Positions 10,430 through 21,429 of a DNA stretch of 64,000 bases are shown piece by piece (the first letter of the stretch is position 1; each line of letters starts with the position of its first letter). Source of the stretch: Vavraia culicis subsp. floridensis (taxonomy: Eukaryota; Microsporidia; Pleistophoridae); contig NW_007360608.1 of assembly GCF_000192795.1 (NCBI RefSeq), forward strand, positions 60,477 to 124,476. Direction: 5' to 3'. The notes below the pieces were generated by a model. That model searched no databases and was not told the origin of the DNA. It worked only from the letters and a program-made list of their open reading frames with translations. A program made the position numbers and the translations under genes.

Positions 10430-11190
10430 ATAGCTCATAGTACAATTGTAACTAAATTTTTGTTAGTTTGATGATGTTCTGGTTGCAAGAAGATGCGCTC
10501 GTAACCTTAATATGTAGCTGAGCTGCATCAGCTTGTTCAGTATTTTTATGGTACGCTTGTTTCGTTATTTACTACCTTTTGATACATCGTACGCCCTCAT
10601 TATCTTATCTATTCCTGTAGAGCTTTGCAAGCGCAGCACTTTTTAGATCTTTGTTCATTTTTTCAGCAAAACTCATTTAATACACCTCCTCACACATCAA
10701 CCACAGAGAAATAACAATTTCCTATGCGATAGGTCGATGAACATGCACGAGGAACGAAACAATTAGCGATAAAGCGTGTCGCTTTTATTTATTCCAACAA
10801 TGTGTTTCACATTAAGATGTTCATAGACATTAAACGAGACACTCACGTACTTTTGCTCTTTTACGCCTCCTACACACGATCAAGAACGTAAAAAACGAAA
10901 TAATAGTTGGTTTACGAATTGACCACCATTAGAATGGATTAGCTGGTAACAGCTCATAAAGTAAACCTGTAAGAGTTACTTAAAGGTAATTTAACGTGCT
11001 AAAAGTAAATGAAACATTGAATGTGCTTGAGGCAGTTTTATTTCATGCTGTCATGGTGAATAAAAGTGTTGTTGCTTGAGAAGATAATTCTACTTAATGT
11101 TTGCATCGGGTAGTGCATTTAGCAGAACAAATTTTTTTCATAGCAGGAGAAATCGTAAAAATTTAACAGATTAAATTACACACCCCACCA
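10430..11190. other. Intergenic, no gene seen
   Basis: AT-rich spacer without a supported frame or RNA gene. Confidence 0.6.
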
Positions 11191-11712
11191 ATGAAATGCA
11201 CAGTCTGTCAAATCTTGCTAGAAGACGATTTCAAACAGCATTACGCATCGGAATACCACATTTACAATCTGAAACGGAAGAACAACGGCCTGTTGCCAAC
11301 AAGTACAATAACAAAGGAGGAAGTAATTGAAGAAGAGCTGTATACATGCGGTAACTGCAGCAAGCAATTCATCAAGCTGGGCCGGTTTAATCAGCATGTC
11401 AACGATTGCAATAGGAACAAGCAGGTACCGGCACAAGACGGTGCCGAAACAGATGAACAGAATGTAATTTATTATAGCGATGATTTTGATGATGAGCCGT
11501 ATCTGTACTTGCCGAGCGGAACGGTGTTGGGCAATAAAAAGTATTTGCGAATTTTTAAGCAAAACGATAAGAGCGAGTACAAAGAGAGGGGAACAGTTGT
11601 GGTCTATGATAAGAGTGTGGTTGTTGTGCCGGAGCAGAGCAAGCGAAACGAGATTAAGATCAGTTTAGGTATGAATAGGATTAGTAGGTTTAAGATGCAA
11701 TTCTCGCACTAG
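11191..11712 (+). CDS. REI1: Rei1/ZNF622-type zinc-finger protein (60S maturation factor)
   Basis: A short (173-residue) relative of Rei1/Reh1, cytoplasmic factors that act on the pre-60S subunit around the polypeptide exit tunnel. The N-terminal finger C3-x2-C6-x10-H17-x5-H23 runs into 'EYHIYNLKRK', which is diagnostic of this family (HYKSDWHRYNLKRK). A second finger uses C53, C56, H69 and C73. The C-terminal block 'LYLPSGTVLGNKKYLRIFKQN' (about 105-125) matches the family's 'LxLPSGxxxGHRxxxRYYRQ' element. Yeast Rei1 is about 390 residues, so inter-finger segments have been removed. The start follows 'cacaccccacca' (CCCC). Just downstream lies a strong inverted repeat. Confidence 0.85.
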   Translation: MKCTVCQILLEDDFKQHYASEYHIYNLKRKNNGLLPTSTITKEEVIEEELYTCGNCSKQFIKLGRFNQHVNDCNRNKQVPAQDGAETDEQNVIYYSDDFDDEPYLYLPSGTVLGNKKYLRIFKQNDKSEYKERGTVVVYDKSVVVVPEQSKRNEIKISLGMNRISRFKMQFSH

Positions 11713-11781
11713 GGTGAACTGAGCGTGAGAAAATGCATGTCTTTGCTCCCTGTGGTAGGTCTGTGTTACGATCAAGCAATG

Positions 11782-11870
11782 ATGAACAGGTCTATCATTA
11801 ATTGCTTGAGAAGATGATTTATTTTTGGGGTAAGAGCAGCATTTTAGCAGTTAATGATAGACCTGTTCAT
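11782..11870. repeat. 25-bp inverted repeat with 39-nt spacer
   Basis: Arms 11782-11806 and 11846-11870 are reverse complements at 24 of 25 positions (core ATGAACAGGTCTATCATTAA). The structure lies 70 nt after the Rei1-like stop codon. It could fold as a long hairpin in RNA, or be the remnant of a small inverted-repeat element. Confidence 0.8.
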
Positions 11871-12210
11871 GTTTGTTGAGTCGTTTCTTTCATTAAAAAA
11901 AGTTTATTTCAAGCATTGCTCTCCACAGTAAATATTATCTGCCTCCGATTTGTTACGGTTAAAACCTTTACAATTTAAAATAGATCACATCGTTCGTAAA
12001 CATAGATCGGTGATGAGCTATCTTATGGTATCTACGCGGAGGTAAGAGCAGCCATCAATTTCTGGTACATTAGTGCACTTCTATTGCATCACAGCAATAT
12101 CTTTGCTTCTGCAGGAGTGTGACCGTACTTTATCCATTTTTGTGCGCTAAGGATGTTCCATTATAAATATTTGAATGTGGCAGAAGATCAATCTTTATTA
12201 CCATGTTTGC

Positions 12211-12350
12211 TGCACCACACCTCGTTAATATGCTGCCATGATCCGTACCGTGTGTGTTGATGATGCCCTTCTATTCCTGCACCACACCTCGTTAATATGC
12301 TGCCATGATCCGTACCGTGTGTGTTAATGATGCCCTTCTATTCCTGCACC
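12211..12350. repeat. 67-bp tandem duplication
   Basis: 12211-12277 is repeated at 12278-12344 with a single difference (gttga/gttaa). The first six bases of a third copy follow (TGCACC, 12345-12350). It looks like a recent duplication. Confidence 0.9.
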
Positions 12351-13481
12351 CTGTGTTGAACGTTCTATCGCATTTTAAAAACGTACCTTTGGTGCATGCA
12401 ACAAACGAATCATCAAATATTTTGATCCTACGATGATTTACATGAGGTAGCAGAGTATTATCTATTGATTGTGCTGCCTGCAACAAATGCTAAGCGCTAA
12501 ATATGTAATTGTGGTGCTGAAGTATATTAAATATATTTTACCTACCTCAGTTCTGAGCGCTTCTTCCCTTTTTGAACCGTACGTATGCATCCTTGAAGTG
12601 GAGCGGATACTTTGCACAGCAGACACGCTATCCAATACACGTGTGGTGAATGAACACGCTTTTTGAATGCCTGTACTCATAAAATATTGACACAGACAGC
12701 GCTGTTCTACGGTACGTACAGACGGTAAAGAAAAGGTTTGTTTTTTTATCAGTGCTGTACTTATTTATCACTCCAACAAGCGCGCAGCACCAATCTGCTG
12801 AATATTACGGACATTTCAGCACAAAATTGCGCCATAAAAATACGATTTCGGTGAAAATCGCAAAATTAAAATTCGTGTAGAACGGTGCAAAATCTATCGT
12901 TATAGAAGGATGATAATTGCTTTGTGCTAAAAATACGTTTATTTTCTCCTCACACATTAAAAATATAATAATGTAACAAAAGTGCTTGGCCACCACAAAT
13001 TTTTATTTGCTTGCTCGCTTCCATTCCCCTAAGGGTAAGAACGATGGAATTGCTGGAGTGCAAATTTTTGAGATAGGGAATAATACGAGCGGTAGAGGAT
13101 TTATTTCACCACGTGCATGTATCCGTAGAACGCAGCAATCGAGGTAGTGTAATGCACGTGTTTCTTTCCGTATCAAGAAATGTAATTAAAGGGCCTGACA
13201 CTCAACGAGTATTAAAGGAAAAATGGACTGCTGCACACGTTCCGACCAGAAGATGGCTTTGTTTTGGTGATGTGTGCTCGGTGATAAATAAACGATTGTT
13301 AATGAGCAAGCCGTGCACCGCCTGCAACAAGACAAGACGGACCAACACTTCTCATTCGTTAACAAGCTGTTCACTATGGCGTGCTGCAGTGCTCTTCCTT
13401 TATTCGCGCCGTCTATCACTCTTATCATTGTTGTTTCACATTTATTTATAAAACAAGAAAAAAGGGGGCTTGTAAGAAAAA

Positions 13482-13973
13482 ATGGCAGATCAAAGTTTTC
13501 CAATCTTCGAAATCGACAATCTTAGGGACATAATATCAGCTGTTTCGTACATATTCCTGGTTGTGCCCGCGCTGGCCGGTGCAGGACGTGGTCTAAAAGA
13601 TTCGGCGCCTGGTATTTCGAGCGCTGCCGAAATAAAAATAGAATTTACATCGGTAATGGCAGCCCTATGCTTCCTGACCACGCCCGTCATATACATGCTC
13701 ATCATCTTCTTCGTCTTTAAGAACAAGGAAATAGCAACGTTCAAGGATGCGCTCGTCAAGCTTTCGTGCTGCGTGATAACCGGGTGGGGGTGCTACTTTA
13801 CGGCGTACACGATTGGATCTATGGCTAAGCACGTTCTTGTTACCAAGGTGAAAGAGAAAAAGTTCTCAGGGCAGTTTTATCTCGTGTTTGTGTTCGTTGA
13901 GTTCGTTGGGCTGTTTGCTCTGATCGTGTCGCTCATATTCTTGGGTGAGATTAAGGAAGGTGGTGGGAAGTAG
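13482..13973 (+). CDS. V-type ATPase proteolipid subunit (c ring)
   Basis: A 163-residue membrane protein with four hydrophobic segments, at about residues 14-35, 55-79, 92-115 and 131-155. The last segment reads 'LVFVFVEFVGLFALIVSLIF' and matches the proteolipid TM4 'LxxxFAEVLGLYGLIVAL'. Its Glu140 is the expected proton-carrying carboxylate. The glycine-rich first helix is degenerate: 'ALAGAGRG' replaces the usual GxGxAxG repeats. The protein would sit in the V0 rotor and acidify vacuolar compartments. Whether it is c, c' or c'' cannot be decided by eye. The start has GGGGG 13 nt upstream. Confidence 0.82.
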   Translation: MADQSFPIFEIDNLRDIISAVSYIFLVVPALAGAGRGLKDSAPGISSAAEIKIEFTSVMAALCFLTTPVIYMLIIFFVFKNKEIATFKDALVKLSCCVITGWGCYFTAYTIGSMAKHVLVTKVKEKKFSGQFYLVFVFVEFVGLFALIVSLIFLGEIKEGGGK

Positions 13974-15442
13974 GATGGTTGGTTGCTTGACCAATGCGAT
14001 GACGTGACAATTAAAATTTTTGCACGTTAGCTTGCTCATTTTTGGTTGAGTGCGTGTTTTGATGCTTTGCTGCGGTAAAACCGGGCATCTGGTGTGTAAC
14101 ACTATCTACCAGAGCAGAACTGCAAGTGCAGGCTCTCACAGTCTTGACATTTGCATTCCAGATCAATGCTGCTTCACACGAACGGCTTTCTCGCAATTCG
14201 GCCAAAAAGCAAATTTTTGCAAATTGCCGCGCAATCAGGATGAGGAAAACGGTCTCCCTGTTTCGACCTGAGCGCTCATAATTACTGTTTCTGATATTTG
14301 CCGGGCTTACCCCTGCGTTCGGCTTTGAAGTGTGCATTGGTGTGCCAGTTTGGCAGTGTTGCCGATATAAGCACCGTTCTTCCACCAATATAGTCCTTTA
14401 TTAAAAACTCGCCTGCATACAACCAAACAGCATCACCTTGGTATGCTTCAGTCCTGTCTACGCTGATATTTTAAGATACTTTTCCAAAACATTTACCATT
14501 TCAGGAGAATCGTACCATAAGAGGGGTAAAGGCGAGCAAACCATCACACGCTAACATTTCCTTTACAAAACTTTTACAACGCAGAACATCGAACATTTGC
14601 ACCATTCTGCTGCCACATCTACCCCTGGCAAACATGAAAATACCATAAAATATCCATCACACAGCCAAAAGTGAAAATATTTTAATTCAAACGGTGATGA
14701 ATAATTTATTGATTTTGTTGCACCTGATGGCTTTATCTAGCAATACTGCACTTCTTGAGTTGATGGATTACTAACAGATCTCATCCACAAGATTTGCATT
14801 ATGCTTGAAACATGGGCTGTGTGAGCAACGTGTTTTATCCTCCTACGATAGAAAAAGATGAGGAACTAAACAATTTACCGAGGAATCGTGCACTCGTTCC
14901 GATGACTACAAGGAATAAGCAGAACTAAAGTGTTAAAAACACGATAAACTATGAGAAGCGTAGTGAAATACAATAAATTATTATACCAAAACCTTTTCAG
15001 TTCTTCTCTTACCAGAAGTACGTTTACTTATCCTCTCACACAGCAACACCTAAACAACATGCCTTTCAGGTCCGCTAAAACTGATCATGACCACAGGCTG
15101 TCGGTTCAGATTATCTTGCTTCTTGTGTTCTAGGGATTAGCTGTAGGACCACAGCAAGAAACCAACCAAGGATCGCGTTATACAGTGCAACAGCGTTAGC
15201 TCTAGCACAGTGTTCGTTGTACTCAGTCTCAATGGTGATTCATTCGTATTCATGAGCACAAAACCATTTCCCAATTTACGGCGTGTTAAACTGACCGTGC
15301 AGTGGGAGGATGGCTGGTTTATCGTTGAAGTTTTGGTGTTCGTAGTTTTAACAGGCAAATTTATTTTTACAACATGTTACGTACAAACCTTCCAGTGGCG
15401 GTTGCTCATAGCAACAAATCCGTTTAACATATAAATACTACT
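13974..15442. other. Intergenic, with a dispersed repeat copy
   Basis: No supported gene. Open frames on both strands lack motifs and start signals. Bases about 15022-15087 are a dispersed repeat. Confidence 0.55.
15022..15087 (+). repeat. Degenerate dispersed repeat, copy 2
   Basis: Best partner of 3440-3504, about 70% identical by eye. The first half also resembles 4996-5037. Confidence 0.4.
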
Positions 15443-16060
15443 TTATTGACAATCTACGGTTACATTATTATTTTTTCTGATCTTTTCTATGTTTTCACAG
15501 CTCAACTCTCCAACCATCAGCTTACTCAGATATTTACAGTCAATAGGAAGAGCTGCTGCTGCAACTTCATTTACGCTATAATCCATGTAATTATCGTCCA
15601 GCAGTATTCTTTTGATGTTGCCTGCGCCCTTTTCGAACATACTGCTCACGTTGAGCTCAACAATCTTGTGCTCACACAGACAAATGATAAGTCCCAGCAT
15701 GCGTGTGAACGGGCAGGGAATGTGCATTTTGAAGCCGAACAGTGTTGGTATCGTTGACTCCATCATGGCTATCTTCTCGGGCATGTACCCTTTTCTGATC
15801 CGTGATGGCATAACAATATCATTCGATTTACAGGCAACCGCGATAAGCCCAACAAGAAACTCATCAGAGAAAATGTCCAGCTTTTCTCTCGCTTTTGAAC
15901 CGTGATCATCAGGCTGCATATCGTTCTCCATATTTTCTGTGTCTTTGTAATTCTTTTCTATTTTTCTGAAAAACACCGTGGCCGTGCTGATCACACTCAC
16001 CTTTACGCCGTATTCCTCACACACCTTAATAATTCGTTTTATCACGGTTTTGCCGTTCAT
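15443..16060 (-). CDS. Cyclin, C/H-like
   Basis: A 205-residue protein with cyclin-box features. 'EEYGVKVSVISTATVFFRKI' (about 15-34) matches the first helices of transcription-type cyclins ('LxxRQQVIATAxVYFKRF'). 'LVGLIAVACKSND' corresponds to the 'LAxTCVFLASKVEE' helix. 'KIAMMESTIPTLFGFKMHIP' plus 'PFTRMLGLI' corresponds to the 'ILExEFxLLexLdFxLxVxHPYxxLLxY' step. An acidic insertion (about 38-58) separates the first two helices, and the second cyclin fold is short. The likely partner is a CDK7-, CDK8- or CDK9-type kinase acting on RNA polymerase II. Which cyclin it is (C, H, K or L) is undecided. The start follows 'aaaccctttga' (CCC motif). Confidence 0.6.
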   Translation of the reverse strand: MNGKTVIKRIIKVCEEYGVKVSVISTATVFFRKIEKNYKDTENMENDMQPDDHGSKAREKLDIFSDEFLVGLIAVACKSNDIVMPSRIRKGYMPEKIAMMESTIPTLFGFKMHIPCPFTRMLGLIICLCEHKIVELNVSSMFEKGAGNIKRILLDDNYMDYSVNEVAAAALPIDCKYLSKLMVGELSCENIEKIRKNNNVTVDCQ

Positions 16061-17577
16061 TCAAAGGGTTTGTAAATTCGGGAATTAAGAAGTTTTAGGA
16101 AAAAGTAAAATGCACGTAGTTGAGACAAGGAGCTGTGCTACAGACAAAAACGTAACGGATGTACTGATCATAGCGTTTGAAAACAAATGTGCTGGTGCGA
16201 TCTCTCACAATGAACTGCAATTACCATTAAATAACGAATTGAGCTATGTGAGCGAACTGCTGTATGGAATGTACCAGGTAAGGCGCTCTACATGCCGCAG
16301 TTTTATATCAACAAATTCGCTGACAACAAAGCAGAATCTTGGGCGGGACCTGTCTCTGGTAAACAAATAAAATCGTAAGAAAAATAAAAACGAAAGACTT
16401 GAGCGTACGATACAAAACTGTGCTTCTCTCATTATATAGGTGCTGATATGTCAGTATACGTGCAGTCAGTCACTTTTATCCGCTACTCCGGAGTATATCC
16501 TGGAAACGGGCCTTAGAACATGGTTAGCATGCAACCACGTCGAGAATAACCCGTAAATAACACGCCTCTGATGATGAAAAAGCTGAGAATGACTGTAAAG
16601 TCTGCAAACAATAAAAATTTAAATCATATGCGGTGAGAGCACCGCACTCCAAAAATTAGCAAGAACTTGCCTCGTATCCAGCACACGGAAATCTTGAGTA
16701 AAAGCCAAAAGATTTAAACGATTGTGCCAGGAGAAAATTCTTGGGGTATAATTTTTTGAATTTGGATAAAAAAATTTGATGTTCAGCTTATGGAACTAAA
16801 AGTCGTGTGGCAAGGCCGTTTAACCACTTGCGCAGGAAAAACGTGCATTGCATGTTATTTTTGTTTCTGTGACAATCGCATGACAACGTGCATGGTACGT
16901 CTTTCCTGCGCGAGTGATTGAATCATATATCAGCGCTATGAGCTTGGTAACTGGGTTACATGTAGAAAACGTACCTTTATCCATCAGCAAACCCTGCAAG
17001 AGGGAAGGTTAGTTCTATCCTCTTACAGAATAACCGAATAGCAGTACGGAGTGTGTATCAGGCATTGTATTTTCACAAAAGTGCTCAGCTAAAACGGAAA
17101 AACTGGGAGTACATATGACGGGTAGAGATACATTCAATGATAGGCTCATCTGTCCATGAATATTACGCTATCATTCATTGCTCTGTTTTCTTCTTTCAAC
17201 CGCTGCTATCTGTGGTACATTAAATCTAACGTCAATCTCTGGTTCAGAGGTTTCACAGTACGCAAATTTGGAAATAACAAAATTTCTCGTAACACCCACG
17301 AGAAGCACCTTTTTACCAAAAATAATTTTTTTGTCGTCCAGCACATACCACTACACATAACCAAGCACACGTTCCTAGATGGTACCGTATGCGGTCATGT
17401 ACCTCTTCAGGTCATAAGATGCAAACATAAACATACGCTTCCTGGCAGCAGTGTTCCCCGGTTTATTACCAATACCTTGACTTAAGAGCTAGCATCGCAG
17501 ACAACAAAGCAACGAGCAGGCACATCAACCAAAAATCGCCACATTTAAAGTTAATTTGGTTTAATTAAAAACGGACA
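16061..17577. other. Intergenic 1.5 kb with a long imperfect inverted repeat
   Basis: No supported gene. An 86-codon frame at 16110-16370 has an ATG but no motif and no CCC signal. Confidence 0.55.
16825..16916. repeat. 32-nt imperfect inverted repeat with 28-nt spacer
   Basis: Arms 16825-16856 and 16885-16916 are reverse complements at 26 of 32 positions. The uninterrupted core is GCGCAGGAAA / TTTCCTGCGC. Several of the six mismatches would become G-U pairs in RNA from one strand. It is a candidate structured RNA or element remnant. Confidence 0.65.
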
Positions 17578-19926
17578 CTACAGCTCTTCATGAGAAATAC
17601 TCCTCTGCTTCTTATCCCTTCCCTTCCTGTCACCAAAATTGGCAACGCCCAAGCTCGCCAGCTTTTCTTGCATGCCCCTCAATACCTTTTCATAGTCAAG
17701 AATGCTGTCGTTGCTATTATCGATAAGCGGACCAGCATCCTTCAAGAGCCCCATGAGCTTCTCCATTCCCTTTCTCGCATCAAAATTTACCTCTTCCCAC
17801 GAGGAAACGGCGTTGTCTCCGCCATCAGATGAGAGCTTTACAAGATGCGGAATGTCCTGCACGTATTTTGTTCTGCGGGACATTTCGCCGAATGCATCCC
17901 TTTGCTGTACATCATACTCGTGCTTATCTTTACTTGTCATTCCAACCAAGTCTTTGAAAAAATCAATGCCATTCACTCCAGCAAGCAAAACATTTTTTGT
18001 GATTTGGTCCAACCCTGTTTCCTCAACAAAAGCAGCAGCCTTCTTCGCCTTCTCCCTGGTGAGTGCCGCTTTGGCAGCTTTCTTCTCTGCTTCAAGCCTC
18101 TCTTTTTCCTTCGCTTCGTTCATTTCTCTTGTTGCTTTGTCTCTTCTCAACGCTGAGATCAAGTGCATCAGCTCAGACTTCTGATTCACAATATCACGGT
18201 ACGTGACCTGAATCGTCTTTCCATGTTCTTTATACCAGTCCTTCACTTTCTTGTAGGTTGACTCTACGGCCTTGTGAATCTCAGGCTCCTTCTTCTTCAG
18301 TGCCTCAACCTCTTTAAACTGGTTGCGAAGCGCAGCATGCGCCATCTCAAGCTCTTTCGGATCGTAGTCTTTGCCCACACGTACGTAGTTGTCCACGAAA
18401 TCGTTGTACTGATCGAGTGTAAGATCGCTGACATCCTGTTCTATCCTGCTTCTCAGATCTTTGTACGTGTTCACAATGGGATGGTCATACAAAATCTTGC
18501 TGTGCTTGCCCAAAATACTACTTGACCTTTCGTACAATTCTACCTCGTGCATGATATCCTTGTACATCTTGGTGCTGACGGGCACACTTGTTGCTCTGTA
18601 AACTCGATCATCCCTTATCTTGTACTGTTCGTAGTAATTGCCACTTGTCCCGTAATACGTCACAAATTCTCTATTCTTGATTTCTAGCGTTTTGAAGAAC
18701 TGCTTCACAAGATTAAGCTGCATAGAAATGCCGTTGCACACCACGTCAACGTGTTTCAACAGATCACCAGCCGTTACGCTTTTATCGTCTATGGCCCCCA
18801 GCATGCTGTTCACAAGATTCTCCTCAAATGCCACCACTGCATCGCGGTGCCTATCACAATACTCGTCCAATTTCCTGTATAATTCTTCAAGATGGAACTC
18901 CTGGCTTGTCAGCACACCAAGCTGCTTACCAGACGAGTTATAGATGAGGATTTCTATTCTAACATAGGTCGGTGCACGCTTTTGCACCACATGTATCATT
19001 TCCTCAGCGATCTCTTCCACGAGAAAGTAATATTCCGGCCTCTTCTCGCCATCATCGAACGGGTAATAGCCGACTTCTACAGGTTCAAGGCTCCTTTTCT
19101 CAGTTCTGAACTTGTTGTAAGCCTTTTCAACGAAGCCCCGTATGAATTCGTACATAATCTTTTTGATAGCAACATCCGATATTAGCTCTGTCTCATGGAC
19201 AAACACCAATTTGAGAGCATCCCCACCGTTCACATCCTTCTTTTTCTGCACCTCAGACTTGCTCTCTGCTTCTGCTCCCTGCTTCTTGTCCTCACCTTTA
19301 GACGCGTCGCTCGTCGGCTTCGCTTTCTGATCTCCCCCCACAATGTCAGTCGCGTAGAAGCAAAACACGCCCTTCTCTCCACCTGTGCTGATCGTCAACA
19401 CGTACCTCTTTGTAATAATGCCCTTGACATAGCCATCCAATGCCAAGACGAGGGTTTTGGGAAGAATGTGCTTCAATTTCAGACCGACATTGACGAATGC
19501 CTGCACTGCGTCCTTTGCTATTTTCTTGACTTCGTTATCGTCCACAACCAAATTGACGTGGCAGTTTTCAGGCATTTTGAGCGAAGCCAAAATAACAGAA
19601 AACAACGTAACATTATCAACTGGGGATTTAAAAAGCGACATATACAACCTGCTATCGTCCATCCGCAGTGCATGGCTCCCTTTGGCCAGTTCAGCATCCT
19701 TCCGACCGAGCAGCTTCCAAAAATGGTTAATCGTTAGGTGGCTCTCAGCCTTTAAGACAAATTTTTTACGCCTCATGCTGAGACCGACATTGCGCTGCTC
19801 TTCAAAGCTGGGCAATATCTTGTCGCCTATCTTTTTGGCAGGATATATACGAAGCTTGTCCTGGTAAACAAGTGTTCGCAGTTCCACCGCCATTGCAAGC
19901 GGAAACATCAACAGAAATACGTTCAT
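17578..19926 (-). CDS. Large ER-luminal protein with signal peptide and C-terminal HEEL (paralogue 1)
   Basis: This 782-residue protein resembles no family I know. It begins with a clean signal peptide (MNVFLLMFPLAMA) followed by 'VELRTLVYQDKLRIYP', and it ends in HEEL, a KDEL-type ER retrieval tetrapeptide. It should therefore be soluble in the ER lumen. The middle holds 'ALDGYVKGIITKRYVL' and 'VEVGYYPFDDGEKRPEYYF', both shared with the divergent gene at 21430-23607. A lysine/alanine-rich charged segment around residues 590-650 looks like coiled coil. The start at 19926 is chosen over an upstream in-frame ATG (19971) because it opens the signal peptide, matches the paralogue's MNV start and follows 'ttgagccccaccaaa'. 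Confidence 0.8.
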   Translation of the reverse strand: MNVFLLMFPLAMAVELRTLVYQDKLRIYPAKKIGDKILPSFEEQRNVGLSMRRKKFVLKAESHLTINHFWKLLGRKDAELAKGSHALRMDDSRLYMSLFKSPVDNVTLFSVILASLKMPENCHVNLVVDDNEVKKIAKDAVQAFVNVGLKLKHILPKTLVLALDGYVKGIITKRYVLTISTGGEKGVFCFYATDIVGGDQKAKPTSDASKGEDKKQGAEAESKSEVQKKKDVNGGDALKLVFVHETELISDVAIKKIMYEFIRGFVEKAYNKFRTEKRSLEPVEVGYYPFDDGEKRPEYYFLVEEIAEEMIHVVQKRAPTYVRIEILIYNSSGKQLGVLTSQEFHLEELYRKLDEYCDRHRDAVVAFEENLVNSMLGAIDDKSVTAGDLLKHVDVVCNGISMQLNLVKQFFKTLEIKNREFVTYYGTSGNYYEQYKIRDDRVYRATSVPVSTKMYKDIMHEVELYERSSSILGKHSKILYDHPIVNTYKDLRSRIEQDVSDLTLDQYNDFVDNYVRVGKDYDPKELEMAHAALRNQFKEVEALKKKEPEIHKAVESTYKKVKDWYKEHGKTIQVTYRDIVNQKSELMHLISALRRDKATREMNEAKEKERLEAEKKAAKAALTREKAKKAAAFVEETGLDQITKNVLLAGVNGIDFFKDLVGMTSKDKHEYDVQQRDAFGEMSRRTKYVQDIPHLVKLSSDGGDNAVSSWEEVNFDARKGMEKLMGLLKDAGPLIDNSNDSILDYEKVLRGMQEKLASLGVANFGDRKGRDKKQRSISHEEL

Positions 19927-19932
19927 TTTGGT

Positions 19933-19948
19933 GGGGCTCAATTTTTTT
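19933..19948 (-). promoter_or_regulatory. AAATT/CCCC start-proximal motif of HEEL paralogue 1
   Basis: The gene strand reads aaaaaattgagcccc, then accaaa, then ATG. It mirrors the motif at 21409-21423. Confidence 0.5.
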
Positions 19949-21408
19949 GAATATGTTCGAAAATCGGCCAATCATTTTTTTACAAATGTAGATTAATCAC
20001 AGCGGTGGAATTGAAGTAGCGTGTTCTTAGCTCTGAAAGGTCTTTTCGCAGTAAAAGACATATCTAAATGAGGAATGTTTTGTAACGGAAGAGATTGCAC
20101 CTTTGATATCCGGGCATCTAATGCTCAGCAAATGACAACGGTCACGTGCATATCACGTATTACGTGCTTCTGATCCATGGCTTACAACCAAACCGTAATT
20201 GTCAGAACGAATATTTTGTACTAAAACATGTTTAGTCATAGAGAAGCAAACTTATTTACTGTCATAGATAGGCCGAACCATTGCAGCACCTGTCTTTAAT
20301 AGCGCACTGTGATGGTGCTAATATGTTTTATTGGTAGAATACGTGAAGAATGCGCTCACTGAAAAGGCTTTTGTCCGCAATCATACATACTAAGTAACCA
20401 TACCTGATAGCCTCAATCCCAGGGAACGCAATAACCGTTTTAATACGTTTTAAACTCAGTTAAATATGAGTAATTATGTTGTTCATGATATAAATCAAAT
20501 CAATAAGTTCAACACATTACACTAATACACATATTTTTTATTTTAGACCTAATCATTTTTTAATTACCACACGGTGTATTTCTGTTTTGGTACAAAACAG
20601 TAATTTATATTCTAAAATTGTAAGTAATTTGTGCACAGGTACCGTCACAATTTCATTTTGATCAAATACTTCTTTAACAATTCTTTCAATTTGTTCATTT
20701 ACTCTATATCAACTCTAAATATGCGATGTGTGTTACTGTTAAGTCTAATTTTTATTTTACTCACTCATCAATTGTACGGTCCACGTGCTTGGAAGGTACT
20801 TTACATCCACCACGTAGCATTCGCTCATAGTAAATATTACATCATACCCTTGGAAAGCCAATTACGGAAGAATTAATTTTGCTTCCATTCAACAATTGTC
20901 CTATCAGGTAGGCATAGCTGCAATTTTCAATTCTTTTAAACATTTTTAGTTCTCATCATGTAGTAAATATGGAACAGCTTTACATTATAAACCGTTGTAT
21001 GCCGAGGTGCAGCCAAGTATTCATCCGAAACCGGAAATATTTGGTACATTTAATTATCTGAATTAACTACAACTCATTTTTAGATAGCTTCCCATAAATA
21101 AGAAGATAACCCAGGATGCGTTATTGTTCAGCTTAAACACAGCACGTTACTTCCTGCTATCAACACCAAATAAAGATTTTTGCATGCCAACACGTCTTTC
21201 ATTGCCAATATATCCATCTTTTATTCAACAAGCCTTCAATGCCAGTGTACCATGGTTGATCAATAATCTAAGGGATCTAACAATATATTCGTGCTGTACG
21301 CCTCAGAAACAACCTTCTCTCAATTATACATCGTGATCCTTTACTCACTCGTATCCGCTAACAGCTCCCAAATCTTTGAGTACATAACACGTATGGCCGT
21401 TATATCGC

Positions 21409-21423
21409 AAAAAATTTGACCCC
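21409..21423 (+). promoter_or_regulatory. AAATTT/CCCC start-proximal motif of HEEL paralogue 2
   Basis: Reads aaaaaatttgacccc followed by actgat and ATG. It combines the AAATTT-like and CCC-like boxes described for microsporidian genes. Confidence 0.55.
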
Positions 21424-21429
21424 ACTGAT

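Larger units (their letters stand above)
11713..13481. other. Intergenic 1.8 kb with an inverted repeat and a direct duplication
   Basis: No supported protein gene. The two repeat structures are annotated separately. Confidence 0.6.
19927..21429. other. Divergent spacer between the two HEEL paralogues
   Basis: No gene seen in 1.5 kb. Both ends carry an A/T-rich 'aaattg'-like box followed by CCCC just before the start codon. Confidence 0.6.

Noticed and set aside
16110..16370. 86-codon frame divergent from the cyclin gene
   Set aside because: Has an ATG but no recognisable motif, no CCC signal and unremarkable composition.
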